64,000 nt of DNA from assembly GCA_028023455.1 (NCBI GenBank), contig JAQFVV010012416.1:7049594-7113593 (forward strand). The letters are read 5' to 3'. The position numbers were made by a program, and so were the translations under genes. Below the pieces are notes generated by a model that ran no database searches, was not told where the DNA came from, and saw only the letters and a list, made by a program, of their open reading frames with translations. Shown one piece after another: positions 12,493-25,194 of the stretch (the first letter of the stretch is position 1; each line of letters opens with the position of its first letter). Source of the DNA: Epiperipatus broadwayi. Its lineage: Eukaryota > Onychophora > Udeonychophora > Euonychophora > Peripatidae.

Positions 12493-13720
12493 TATTATTA
12501 CCATCAATAGATCTTTTATTTTTACTTATTCAGTACTATCATGATATCATCAGTAGAATATTCTAGTGCAGAAGTCATAACTTTGACATTCCTGTTATCA
12601 TAACAATAAAACATACATTATCTACATCATCTTTAATGTTAATGAACTTGTTTGCTTTTGTGAATGGTTTATGGAGCAATAAAATGTAGTTGTAATTCTT
12701 CCTTCCATGTTACTTTTTAACTTTGATTTGTCCTTATAGACTGTAAAAAGCCTCCTAAAATATATAAATTTTTGTAACGATATTCTGATCCTGGCTTATG
12801 ATGTTCACATTGCTTTTTATTAATATTCAAATTAATTTACTGGAAACCAATAATATTTTTTCAAAAAAATTGTAAATGTTATTATCCATTTATTTCATGT
12901 GGGTAAAAGATAAAACAACCTTTAAATAACTGACACCAGTGCAGAGGCTTTTTGTAGAGTAACAGTGAAAAAATCACTTGGTTAGTATGGGTTTGAACAT
13001 TGTTTTATACTTGTCACCATTTAAGTAAGAATATTTAAATACCCATTACCATCTAATACTGGATGATTTGTGGATTGTTTATGTACCAGCTATCCAAAAG
13101 AAAAATCTTAAAATTGATTAGAGTCTGAAAAAAATTACTTAAAGCTTAACTCAATTCATATTCACATTCAGATTGTCCATATTTATTTAGCATATTTTAG
13201 CATATCTTGAAATTCATCATATACTTATTTACATTAATAGTTTACTATATAAACTTTTTCAGTTGGGCTGTCAGATTGTAATATTGTTGTTCTTGATAAG
13301 GTTTCTTTTTATTGCTATGACACAAATTCTGTCAGATTGTATTGATACTGTAAGCAGTAATGATTGGCTGTGTTAACAATTAAATACATTAAAATTGAAA
13401 ATGCACCTAATTGGTATGGTTTCTCCGTACTAATTTTGACAAATCAAAATTGATAAAATTAAAAAAAATAGCATTTGATTTAATAATTTTAAAACTTTTT
13501 AATTCCAAAATTTTATCCAATGATGTAATTTTATCACACATAATAATTACTATAAATCATAATATTCTTATTTATAATCAATCCAATTCCTGATTAAATA
13601 TATATAAGGATATGTATACATATTAAGAAGATTTTTTTTCTCATGTTCTTTTTTCAGAATATCAGTTAAAGAATTCCTCTTCCTCCTTTCCTTATGTATT
13701 GATTTCTATATTTATATATC
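12493..13720. other. AT-rich, nothing recognised
   Basis: No gene or diagnostic repeat was seen in this stretch. Confidence 0.5.
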
Positions 13721-13943
13721 ATACCATTTTCAATCTTCCTATACACTTAACAATACTATGTTTATACCAAAACATTATTCTTACACTTTCAGCTGTACTG
13801 CAGTCATCATCAGAGGTCTTTAGTTTTTGAAAATAGGATTATAAATATCTCTGATGATGACTCCAGGACAATAGAAACTATAAGAGTAAGATTTTGGTAT
13901 AAAAATAGTATTGTTAAGTGTATAGGAAGTGTGGAAATGGTAT
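13721..13943. repeat. Inverted-repeat element with hammerhead-like arms
   Basis: Arms of about 96 nt (13721-13816 and 13849-13943) are reverse complements with scattered mismatches around a loop of about 32 nt. Both arms carry CTCTGATGATGACT followed about 16 nt later by a GAAA box and TAAGA. That gives a CTGATGA...GAAA spacing like a hammerhead core, with only a 3-bp TCT/AGA stem I. The ends read TCATCAGAG internally and TATACCATTT externally. Confidence 0.75.
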
Positions 13944-16900
13944 AATATGTAAATTAAAGAGTTACATTTGTTAAATGATAACATGACAAATTTCAAACAT
14001 TTGAAATAATAACAATACAAATATTCAATGTTTATTAAGGATAGTTGTAAAAAAGAAAATTATAAGAAAAAAAGACAATAAAATAATTGATTTTTCTCTT
14101 TCTTTTTGGTAATATTGTCTATTCATGTTTATTAATTAGAAAAAAAAATTAACGCATTCACTTTTTTTAAAAAAATGATGTTTTCAATTAATTAAAATTG
14201 ACCCCCTTCTCCCCCTTTTTTCTTTTTATTTATCTAAAAAAATTAAAGTTTTGTAAAATGAAAAGATTATCCTGTCTCTAATAATTAAGAAGAAAAAATA
14301 ACTACAGAGAAGTTTTTCAATAAATTGGGGTACTTAAAATTTTTAATTAATTAAAAAGAGAGAAATACCTTTTTTGTGAAAACAGAACTAATTATTCAGG
14401 GTTTAATGCTATCATTTCTGAAGTAGAGCATGATTTCATGGATAAGTAGGGGGTTTCTAAAAATGAGATAGGGGACAGGTTAGTGAAGTAGACTTCATTA
14501 ACAATTAATGCTGTGAAAAAGGCAGTTTCATCCCAGCTATAAAAAAGAATACAGCTGTAGCAGTTTAACTATGAAGAGAACAGTGTGAATTTAAGCTTGT
14601 ATCCCAAAATAAAGCTATCCACATTACTAATAGTTAAAAAATATTTTTAAAATGAAGGTGAAGAAAACTATTTGTTAAGCTTTAGATAAAAGCAGAGTAT
14701 CATCAACTTAATCATATAACCTGTTCATCAAAAAAAAGTAAAAGAAAAATACTTTTAGAAGAACTTGTGACAAATGTTATGTGTTCATTCAAAAGAATGA
14801 CTGTCTCAGCCTGTGTTAACCTGATCTGAAAATTATTATACCATTAAATATAAAATATAAAAAAGGCTAATCAGAAAGAAAATAGTTGTAAACAGTCTGT
14901 GTTAACTTGAAATGAAATAACTTAATATCAAAGCGGGACCTACAAAAATAAAAAATTGAATGGGGGAACTTTTACAAAAAAAATGAAACTGAACACTTGA
15001 AGTTACAAAAAGGAAAAACAAACATGAAAGAAATTGAAACTTTTAAATTCAAAAGGAGGACTAAAAGAGAAACAAATTCATGGTAAAAAATATAATATGC
15101 ACTCTTACATTTACAAATATTTTATATAATAATAATCAACTATAATGAATAATTTTTAGCTGTTTTATTTTAAACATTTTCTCTTTTAAAATGTAAAAGT
15201 GTATGACATCTTCCCATTTTCATAGAAAAAAGGGAAGAATGTTTTAGTTAATTGTTATCCTTTATTGTGAAAGTTTTTAAATATAATCATTGTCATTAGA
15301 GAATAATTGATTAAATGAATATTAATTAAGATATAAGAATCAACAGAAAATAATATATGTTATGAAATTATAATTCTTATATAATATGAATTAGATTTAA
15401 AATTGTCATATTGTCATACTTTGTCTGAATTTTTTAAAAGTTATTATTTATTGGTTAATTTCATTAAATACTTGTTAAACAAAATAATGGTTTTTGAAAA
15501 TATTTTATGTGATAATGTCTTTATTCCTCCAGCTATCTGTTCTATGAAGTAGCAGGGTGTTGTAACTTGATTTCAGGATAGCATGATAATTTAAAGGATT
15601 TGCCCCATATTCCAATAAGATTATTTAAATTAAGGTAGATTAAACATGTGCATTTATATTTTCTTTTGATTACCCAGTTTCTATGGTCTTTATTATTCTA
15701 AGCTAGTTCTAGAGCAATAAATATTCATTTATATTGTAATGCATAACCCTCATCATTCTTATCACTGTGATCAGGCCATACTTGGGTTACAACTATAACT
15801 GGTTTACTAGCACACTCATAAACTATAATGATCATAATGAGGGATATTATCAGTTTAAAGCATATTGCTGATAATGGTAATTTCACATAGTAATATTTTC
15901 TGCTCATCATATGGGTATAACACATGTGACCTATTGTGGCTAAAATATTTATTAGTTCTGGCCAGTTATATTATTAAATACCTGGAATGGCAGAACTATC
16001 AATCTAGGTTTAAACTTATACCCTTTTGAACAGACCCTGTTATCACCACATCATAGCTTTGGAATTCATGAAACTCACTACTATGTTGCACTACTCAGTT
16101 AACTTGATGAAATTCATAAATGAAAAACAAATAAAGCAAAACAGATATAACAATAAGTTTTATTCCAATAGTAACATGCAAGCTGTCTTTACTTCTCAAG
16201 CAATTGTTATTACAGATCTAGATGAAGCATCTGCATCAGTAGGTAACAATAATATTAATACATTACCTTTTCTTTTAAATTAAGGAAATACACATACTGA
16301 TATATATATATATTGTAATCGCCCAGACAATGGTGTTTGAAAGAGAGGGTTGCATCTGCCTATGGTCAGACATTGGGTCTTCAGGTAAGGTGTTGTAGCT
16401 GGAGGAATGATGTATTTAACCAATGATTGCATCCTCCATCAATTGACTGGTTCTAAACCTCTTTGCTGAATTTAGATACTATTTAGGTTAGTTAATTCAC
16501 TTCCCACCCTTTTATGGTTCCATTATGCCACAGTATTCAAACTCAGGGAGAATTCACTTTTGACTCTCTAAACATAGATGTACTAATGCCAGATAACAAC
16601 TACCACACCTTTATGTAGGTTATAATTAGTATGATGTATCTAGTAATCACCCAACTAAATTTTAATTCTATTATATAAGTATGTCATATGAGTGGGCACA
16701 CTTGAGATTGTAGATTAATGAGTGAATACAAAGTTGATTTAATAAACTAGAGAGACTGAATTTATTAACATTTATTAGAAAACAAAAACAAAATAAGCTC
16801 AAAAATGTTTAACAATATATATAAAAAAATTATAATTATGATTGTCAACAAAGGATATCTATCGTATCAGTAATTTAACAAGTGTATGTTGCCATACTCA

Positions 16901-19611
16901 TAATCCCCTTGATAGAAATTCTTGCCAATGACACCAATTATTTACAAAGTTCAAACAAGAATAAAAACAAAAATAAGATTGTTTTAGCATAATCATGAAT
17001 CTAAGTAGCTAAGTTAAATTTTTTCATTGGTATGTCTACTTTGCATCATAGTCCAAATCCAGTGGTCTGTGCTTGATTTTCTTGGGAGCTCCCTCACCAA
17101 AATCTATGTACAATTTCTAATGTGATAGTAAAAATCATTCACCCAAGGAGATTAGTCATTTACACAGAAGAATAAATATAACAATTGTTAATTAACATGT
17201 AACAAGCAACGTAAACTTTGTCCTGTTAAAGTGTGTGCATTTAATATAGTATCATAATAAAATCTTATCTTATTACCACATACTTAATAATCAAATGTCA
17301 TATTGCTATGTGTGGAAAAAGGCTAATCTAAACTTTATTTACAAAAGAAAATTTCAACTAAAATTAACCATTTCCCATCTTCTTTCAACTTCTATTTAAA
17401 ATGAACTCTCCCAAAAAACTAAATGACAAAAGTTTTATGTTTCCAAGTATGAAAAAAAATGAAATGTAAAAAATATATATATTTACAAAAATAGTCATAA
17501 AATTAGAACACATAATTAAAAATTCAGAATTTTTTTAAATTGATTTAATTAAAGTTGATGAGCTAGCAAACGTCCTTCATATATATATATAGTTCATGCA
17601 TTAGAAATAGTTCTCATTAACCAAAGTGCACGTGGCTCATTGCTATCTGTCTATTGTACACTTTGAACAATTATGCATTAGCCTTCACTCAGTCATTTCA
17701 TAGATCCATAGGTAAGCACTTTATGTGGTACAAAAGATGTTTCTTCAGAATTTTAAGAATAGGTAAAGGAAATTCTCATACTTCCATGGCAGGGAAAACA
17801 ACAATCCAACTATGACATTGGCAATTTAGCCAGAAAACATTGCATGGTGGTTAATCACATATAACATTTTAAAATCAGCTACAGTTTGCATTTTATAAAT
17901 TTTACATGCAATAAAAGATTATTTCATAGTCCTACTTCGAACAAAGGCCATCTTCCTTATTCTTCAGTTTGTATTCAAATAGAATTGTTATAATTATTTT
18001 GTTTAATATCAGTTCAAAACAATTCCCCAATTTTATTCAGTCACATGAAATTCTCTATTCTCCTTTACTTCAAATATTTCTTTGACTTGTTGCAGTCTTA
18101 TATTAAAATTATATATCTGAAAATATCAGTTCTCTGGAACAGCATGTCCATGTTATTCAAAATGCTTTTCTGAAATTGTTGGTTTTCTGTAGTGCGTATG
18201 TAATTCACAAAGACGATGTATAAAAATTGATTTAGTTTTTATATCCAGCATGATTTCTGTTGCCTGACGTATTAAAAAATTTTTTTTATTTCCTTAGTTA
18301 CTCATTGTCATACATGTTATATCAACGATAATCAATTTAAAAGTCATGTAATAAAAATATCATTTCATTCTCATACTTGTTTACATAGTAACTGCAGAAT
18401 TGATAACTTTTTTGAAATTTGTTTCTCTTTCTTTCTCTTTTTCCCAAAAAATTAATTTTACAACTAGTTAATAAACCCTTTTTATTTTTATACAGAATAG
18501 TTATTTGAGATGAAATGCAAAGAAACTCACAGGCACACACTCAAACAAAACTTAATCCTGAAGGTTTAGAATTAAAATTCTGGTTCTTATTAGCATTTGT
18601 TTTGACATTAAGCCTCTATTTACTGAAGGTTTAGAATAAAAATCTGTTGATTAACGTATTGTATTTGATATTAGTACTTAATGCATGTAACTAACTGCAC
18701 ATAAAGTACAATATATATGTGAGTTTATATGTTTGTGTTTGGGCATCCCAATGATTCTCTGGATGATGCAAAGACCAAGATCATCTTTAAAGTCCATTCA
18801 TTGAACTTCATTTATACAGATTAGAAATAAGTGTACAGTTGGTATGCATACTCATGGTATCATATGCCCAAAGCTTTGATGATGATCAGAATATATTATG
18901 ATTCTATAATTTTTGTTATGATAGATAATCTAGCACTTAAGTATGTGCATGTAGATGATTGGCGTTGACTAGATGATTGACCTACATCTTGATATCAAAC
19001 CTCTTAGATCCAGTCACAGGAGATGACTGATGATTACTCATGTTTAATGCTGATGATATAACTTACAATAATTATAATTAGTTATTTTATTCTATGCTGA
19101 TTTTCTCATGCTCCTTTTATACTGATGACTTTTAGTGATGATGATGACTTTTCATCTCATATATATATACCATACCCTTTATATTTGTTCTGTTACAATA
19201 TATATATCCTAATTAATAGGATACTATTACTATTTATAATCACGTAGATCAATAGTGAATCCCAACTTTATTTCTATCTATTTGTTTAAACACTTTTGAG
19301 TTGTTAATCACATTTTTCTACCTCTAAAACACTCGACAGTTACATAATCATATCTATATAGTTTATATCTACTATTGTAAAACCATATATTAATTAGTTT
19401 AGTTCAAACAAATTGTTCAACTAAAATTGCATGCTTTAATTGTGGACATTTTAGTTCTTAATCCTCTAGTGTTTCATGAAATAGTGATGAAAAACAGTTT
19501 TTTATTGTTTTTATACATTAAATTACTAAATAATATATTATTATAAAAAGATATTTATATAGACATCCATAGAATGGATAAAGATAAACTTTCTTGGGCC
19601 AAAATTGTCTT
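13944..19611. other. Gene-free AT-rich region
   Basis: About 5.7 kb without a supportable gene. It is mostly low-complexity AT sequence. A less AT-biased stretch at about 16310-16560 could be an old repeat but matched nothing I recognise. Confidence 0.5.
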
Positions 19612-19709
19612 GCATTGGTGGTCATGAGGTCAGCGCAACTGCCTTACGAGCAGATGCCCAGGTTGCGGGTTCGCGTCCTGGCCGATGCTATGACACTTGA
19701 AAAAAAAAT
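19612..19709 (+). repeat. tRNA-like mini-SINE, copy 1
   Basis: A tRNA-shaped unit of about 77 nt followed by TATGACACTTG and an A-rich tail. The 5' GCATTGG pairs with 3' CCGATGC as a 7-bp acceptor stem (one T-G pair). It has an A-box-like TGGTCATGAGGTCAGCGCA, an anticodon-arm-like CTGCCTTACGAGCAG and a B-box-like GGGTTCGCGTCC. No CCA end or internal function is implied; several copies in the window mark it as a SINE. Confidence 0.75.
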
Positions 19710-19767
19710 AATAATCACATTGTTTTTTTTTCTTCAGTAATGTGCAAAAAATAAAGGGTATTGTTTT

Positions 19768-19863
19768 GTTTTTTCATGTGTCAAAGCATCGGCTGGAAAG
19801 CGAACCCGGAATAACTGCTTGTGAAGAAGCTGTGCTGATCACTCGACCACCAACTCTTGATGC
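19768..19863 (-). repeat. tRNA-like mini-SINE, copy 2
   Basis: The same unit on the opposite strand, about 60 bp from copy 1, so the two form an inverted pair. Acceptor GCATCAA is more diverged; the T-arm GGGTTCGCTTTCC and the CATGAAAAA tail are clear. Confidence 0.72.
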
Positions 19864-19867
19864 AAAG

Positions 19868-20724
19868 GGGGTATTGTTAAAGTCATATATCTATGTTCCA
19901 TTTTACATTTAGTTGATTTTTTAAACAATGTGTAAAAGTCATAAAATACTACCAGGAAAATTAATCAATAAATTTAATATTTTTTTTATTTGGAAAAGTG
20001 ATTTCTTGTAATACTACTAATACTGATTTACAAATTAATTCATAAATCAAATTTTTAATTTCAAACTTCTTAGTACATATAATTGACAGGTTTGTTTCAA
20101 ACTTTTTTAATTATTGTTTTGGTCATAAAGGAAACACCCCAACACACATGCTGTATAAATTTATAAAGCTAAGGAATAAACTTGTTCTAAACACAAAATA
20201 GATTTTTTTAAAAGATAAGAATGAATCCACCTTATCTTTTTTACCTAAATTTATATATTTAGGCCAATCTAAAGCATTTAGAAATGAGAGTGCGGAGGTC
20301 TTAATCACTTTTACTTCCCTCCCTTGGTTTTATAAATTTATATAGCACATGTAGCAGGTGAGTCCCTTATGGCTATTAAACATGATATTAAATAAATAAT
20401 TAATTAATTATATAATTATGTCTTAAATTTTTTATTTGGCTTTGAAAAAGGGATTGGGAAGAACAAAAATAGTCAATTGTAAGTTTCTTTTATTTTGAAA
20501 TTGATTTGTTATTATACTACCTAATATTGATTTACAAAATTCATTTATAAATTAAACGTATAATTTCCAACTTATTATTTATAATTAGAAATGTATAAAT
20601 TCAAACTTATTATTTATAATTGGAAAGTTTGTTTGGAACTTTTACTATTATTTATTTCTGAAATTTCTTACTTGGTTTTGGAAAAGTGAAACAAAAATCA
20701 TTGTCAATTGTAAAAGTCATCAAC
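19868..20724. other. AT-rich stretch with a diverged internal duplication
   Basis: The sequence around 19980-20100 (TACTGATTTACAAATTAATTC and neighbours) recurs in diverged form at about 20490-20650. The mini-SINE copies may therefore sit inside a larger, older repeat. No gene was seen. Confidence 0.4.
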
Positions 20725-20823
20725 TTTTTTTCCATGTGTCATAGCATCAGCTGGGAAGCGAACCTGCTAACCTGGGACAACTGCTTGTAAAGCAGCTGTT
20801 GCTGACCTCTCAATCACCAATGC
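20725..20823 (-). repeat. tRNA-like mini-SINE, copy 3
   Basis: Minus-strand copy with acceptor GCATTGG, a GAGAGGTCAGC D-arm, a central GCTTTACAAGCAG arm, a GGTTCGCTTCCC T-arm and the ATGACACATGG plus A-rich tail. Confidence 0.75.
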
Positions 20824-21202
20824 TTAACTAGTCATCAACTTTTATGAAAAAAATAATGGTCAGCTACAAATTTCTTGTTTTTCACATAAGAAATTCCATC
20901 TTTTTTTTTATTTAACACAAGTTACAATAAAATAACCAAAATAAAAGTGAAGTGGCTTTGCAACAACAAATAAAAAGTTGAACGTGAAAATTATTAACTT
21001 TGGTTACCACCAGTAAATTGAGTGTATATTCTGAAGAAAGGCTATGAAGTTCAATTCATTGCTGTTTTGCTGATATATTTTCCGGCATTATGATTCAGAT
21101 GCGACCGTAATAATTTAGGGAGTTGGTCTTTTATTGTCTGACATCATTAAGAATATTGTTGTAGCAAAAATTCCAATGGACTTTCTTTATTAGCAATTAC
21201 TT

Positions 21203-21445
21203 TTGGTACTTGTGTACTAAACATGCAATGAAAAGAAGATAGGAAGTCTTCACATGTGTAATATTGCAATTTTGGAAAAAAAAAAGTTTTTGCAACTGAC
21301 AAATATAAATCAAGCCAAATAACTCAATCAAAGCAGGTTTTGAAAAAGAAAATCATGGTTTTCAATATACATTGCAAGGTTTATTTTTTTTCAATCACAA
21401 TATTACACATGATGTTTTCTTCGTTGCATGTTTAGTACACAACAA
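21203..21445. repeat. Foldback / MITE-like inverted repeat, copy 1
   Basis: The arms, about 21203-21275 and 21390-21445, share GTGTACTAAACATGCAA and TGTGTAATATTG in inverted orientation. A related foldback lies at 22207-22410. Confidence 0.7.
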
Positions 21446-21777
21446 GCTCTCATCCCGTCTCCCATACCATTGTTTTTTTTTCAAAATCTGTTTGGATTCC
21501 TATTATTTCTGACAATTGATGAAAGTGGTAAGAAAATTCTTTTTTATAATTTATATTTATTTATTGATCAGAATTATTTGGGTTTTTTTTTTAATCCCAT
21601 TAAATACGTCATATTTTTCTGCAAAATCTTGACATGCATTCATTTTGGAGAGAATATTTATATCAATTTTCTGGTGTCAACTAAAAATTCAATGGGTTTA
21701 TTTGAACATGATTAATTACTATTATTTATTACAGTGTAAGTAGCATCTATGTATATTTTATGTGTTTTTATAAATTT

Positions 21778-21871
21778 ATAGTAGGGACCTCTACAGGTGT
21801 TTAACCACAAGCTTACGCTTTTCTTCCATAGCATAAGCTTGTGGTTAAACACCTGTAGAGGTCCCTACTAT
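21778..21871. repeat. Perfect 38-bp-arm hairpin
   Basis: The arms at 21778-21815 and 21834-21871 are exact reverse complements over 38 nt, with an 18-nt loop (21816-21833). The arm sequence (for example GGGACCTCTACAGGTG) is much less AT-rich than its surroundings. It could be a recent inverted duplication, a tiny MITE, or a small-RNA precursor. Exact pairing is more perfect than a usual animal microRNA hairpin. Confidence 0.9.
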
Positions 21872-22206
21872 CGCATTTTACACGCATATTCTCGAGGTTA
21901 TAGCCTCAGTAAATATTATTTATGTGTTTTTGTAAATATTATTAAATAAATTTAGTGATTGTCTGTAAAGTAATATTTGGTAGTTTTGATTTGGTACTTT
22001 GGATTCGAAGGCCATGCAGCTTTTAAGATAGATGAAAAAATTTTGTTCATGTTAACCTGCGAAAAGCCTACCTGTATGTGTTTTTAAAAAACTATTTTCT
22101 ACATGTTTTGAAATTGATTGAAGTAAGTGTTAAGGCATTGTGTGTGGATTTCATAGAAATAGGTGTATATCTCCTATAATATTTATTTTTTGGTCTTTTT
22201 TTTAAA

Positions 22207-22410
22207 ATATTGTGTACTATTTCTGCAATGAAAAAAAGATAGGAGTGCTTTCCACATTTGTATCAATGCATCGGTAACTTTGCAATGTTTGATAACTTTG
22301 TAAATGGTTGCCAAAAGACCAAGATTCAAACGATATCGGTTTATTGATATGAATGTGAAAAGGCTTTCTATCTTCTCTTCGTTGCATGTTTAGTACACAA
22401 GTACCTACTT
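22207..22410. repeat. Foldback / MITE-like inverted repeat, copy 2
   Basis: The arms, about 22207-22268 and 22345-22410, share the same terminal block as the 21203-21445 element (CTTCGTTGCATGTTTAGTAC on the right arm) and an inner AAGATAG block. The loop differs from copy 1. Confidence 0.65.
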
Positions 22411-22751
22411 TTGTATAGAAATCTTTGAAAAAACCTATTTCTTTCAAACAATAGTTTATAAGTCAGTAAATTGACAACTTTCTTAGAATAAAAATTGCTA
22501 CTTTCTGAGATCACAAGGACTAAAAGAATAACACCATGTTTATTTTGATATTTTTTTAAAAAAAAAAAACTGAACAAAAAATAATAATAATATGCTAACA
22601 ATGAACAAACAACACAGTTTTATTTTTACATTTCTTTATTTTAAAAAAAACTAACTCCATCAAAAAGATAAAAAGAGTGGTGCTTTAGCATATAATTGAA
22701 ATTTACATCTAGCAAATATTACATGAAAATGTATTAATTATTGCCTTACAT

Positions 22752-23059
22752 CAAGGGTCCCCAACCCTATGCCCGCAGGCACCATGGCACCCACAGACCA
22801 TTTTATGTGTGCCTGCCACTATCCGAACACAATAAAAAATTATTTATCTGATACAAATAAATTTAATTTTTAAGATTTCTTATAAATTGTTGTATTATAT
22901 TGTAATCAAATTGTAGGTCATATTATACTTTTACAGCATAAAAGGGCCCATCATTAACAATATCCAACTATAAATTTACATTGGAAAAATAAATGGTGTC
23001 TGCCACCTGGCCAGTATTATAGAATGTTCTCTTAAGTGCAAAAAGGTTGGTGACCGCTG
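22752..23059. mobile_element. Non-autonomous hAT element, 308 bp
   Basis: Left end CAAGGGTCCCCAACC and right end GGTTGGTGACCGCTG form imperfect terminal inverted repeats. The flanking 8-mers CCTTACAT (22744-22751) and CCTCACAT (23060-23067) differ at one base and look like an aged 8-bp target-site duplication. No coding capacity. Confidence 0.85.
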
Positions 23060-23067
23060 CCTCACAT

Positions 23068-23512
23068 AAAGACTAACCATAAATTATTGGTAAGACAGCA
23101 TAAGCACCATTGTCACACTTAAATTAAAACACAGAAACTATTGTTGTGTAAAATCACTGTTCATTTGATGAAGATTATATGGATGTAAACTTCATTGGTT
23201 ACTAAGAATATTGAGATTTATATTCATCGATAAAGTGTCAGTGGTGTTTTTGTTAATAATAGTTATAAATTAATTATATTGATTTGTACCAACATCAATT
23301 TATCTTTAATATTAACAATTTTTAAAAGCAAATTTTGTAATTTTATTAGTTTTTTATTTTATAGCATTAAATAAATAATACAATTAAATAAATAACATGT
23401 TTTATATATATAATAATTTATAGTATTAGCAAAGAATTTGTTTTTAGTAGAATGGTTTTGAAATCATACATCTTTAAGAATATCACATTCTTAAAGATTT
23501 CATGTCTGTTAA
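23068..23512. other. AT-rich, nothing recognised
   Basis: No gene or element was seen between the hAT remnant and the LTR retrotransposon. Confidence 0.5.
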
Positions 23513-23517
23513 ATAAG

Positions 23518-24092
23518 TGCTATATATATATATAGAGAGAGAGAGAGAAAGAGAGAACTTAAAGAATTAAGTAATTAGAGATAAAATAATGATAAGCGTA
23601 AGCGTTACCGGATTAGAAAATTATGAATTAAAAGATAAAGAATAAGTACAATTAATTATTTTCTAGAACATGCCACATTATGGGGAAACATATAAAAACT
23701 CGGAGATAAGGGGAAATTGTGATTTTTAATGGATACTCGCATCATTGGATCTGATCGTGCTCTCAGAAGATACAAGATGGCCTGAGGGTATGTAGGAACC
23801 CAGTGAACTTCACTACTGGAGGTACCAAAGTGCACCTAGGGATCATACAGGCCACATCAGCTTTATTATAATTTATTTAGGTCTCGTTGGTCATACAATG
23901 CCATAAGTAATAATATTGATTTATAAGAATTTTAATATGTATTAAGCGTTGTTGGTAACAATTTTATTATTGTTAACTTGTGGTAATAAAGTCAGTACTT
24001 AGTTATAATAACTAGTTTCTGAATTACTCTTTATTATGTTTGTCACCCCACCTTTACACCATCTGTAGTACTCATGGTGGCTGTACACAGCA
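23518..24092 (+). repeat. 5' LTR
   Basis: Starts TGCTATATATA and ends TACACAGCA. A polyadenylation-type AATAAA lies at 23984-23989. It is longer than the 3' LTR mainly because of an expanded TA/GA microsatellite just inside its start (about 23521-23554). Confidence 0.9.
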
Positions 24093-24098
24093 GAAAAC

Positions 24099-24116
24099 TG
24101 GTGCCATTTGGCAGGA
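24099..24116 (+). promoter_or_regulatory. Putative tRNA primer-binding site
   Basis: TGGTGCCATTTGGCAGGA begins a few bases after the 5' LTR end. A leading TGG complements the CCA end of a tRNA, as expected for a primer-binding site. Which tRNA it matches was not determined. Confidence 0.55.
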
Positions 24117-24135
24117 TTAAATTCAACTGATAAAA

Positions 24136-25040
24136 TTGGATCATATTAGAAATTGGGTATTCGGAAACGGGGAAGTAAAAAAAGAAAAATTTTCTTACTT
24201 ATTAGTGTCCGGATTAAGAGTTAAGATGATGACTTTACAGCAAGTGACAATAAATGAGTTTAAAATTAATAGTCCTATTGATTGGCCAATTTATCTCAAA
24301 AGAATTGATAATTTTTTTACTTATTAATGGGATCATCAGTGACTCTATTAAAGTTGCAACAAGTGGTAGAAATCACAAATTGGTTATGTGGTTACAAAAA
24401 ACCAGAGAAATAGATGTATGAAGTAGTAGTGGGAAAAATAAATTTAGCCCAAGCTCTCTAAGCATGTAGCATGACTACATTTTAGAAATTGATGGCAAAA
24501 TAAAAGGGAATGTATCAAGCATTGAGAGAACATGCTAAGAGCTGTAGTTATGGTGATGCATTAGAGGGTGCGCTACTGGAACAATTACTTTGGGGGATAT
24601 CTGACAATAGGCTGAGGCAGCAGCTACTGACCTCAGGAGACTTGACATATGAAAGAACAATCAAAATGGGAGTAGCCCATGACATAGTGCTTGACCAATC
24701 AAGGGAATTTAGAAATTTTATTAATAATAATGAAGGTAGTGAGTTTATAAGAAAAACTGAAAATAAATATCAGCCTGCTAAGAATAAGTTGAAGGAAATT
24801 GTTTGCTACTGTTGTGCAAAAAAGGTCACATGGCATGCAAGTGTATATTTAACAAAGAGTGTAGTAGAGCCTGTGACAAAGTAAGTCAATTAGAGAAAGC
24901 ATGTAGATCTAATGGGAATAAAGATCATAGTGTATCTCCCACTTTTCCAAGGGGGAAAAAGCAGAAAAGTGAAATCTATAATACCCAGGTTGATCATTGT
25001 GATCAATTCATGATGTCAGTGAAATTGACAGCAGATTGAA
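24136..25040 (+). pseudogene. Gag-like region of the LTR element, broken
   Basis: One open stretch (24510-24884) contains a typical gag pattern: a WGISDNRLRQQLL segment followed by a predicted helical region. A zinc-knuckle-like Cys/His cluster lies near 24800-24850. The cluster is split between two reading frames by a length change at a short A-run near 24818-24823. Further stops lie upstream and downstream. The downstream frame runs to 25037. No intact protease active-site triplet was found after it. Confidence 0.7.
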
Positions 25041-25194
25041 TGGATCAATTATGACAGTCAATGACTGGGAAATGGTAACAAAAATTGTGTGAACCCACCT
25101 ATACTAATAAGAACTAGTTTAAGAGCAAAAGATGCTAGTGGTAATATTATGTGAATATTAAGGAAAGTAAAGTGTAGAAATTTAAAAAAAGGTC

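Noticed and set aside
12493-19611. Hidden exons of another host gene
   Set aside because: Looked for conserved protein stretches next to splice-like sites in all frames and saw none; short frames are compositional.
19612-19690. A functional tRNA gene
   Set aside because: Repeated dispersed copies with A-tails, variable anticodon loops and mismatches in the arms indicate a SINE.
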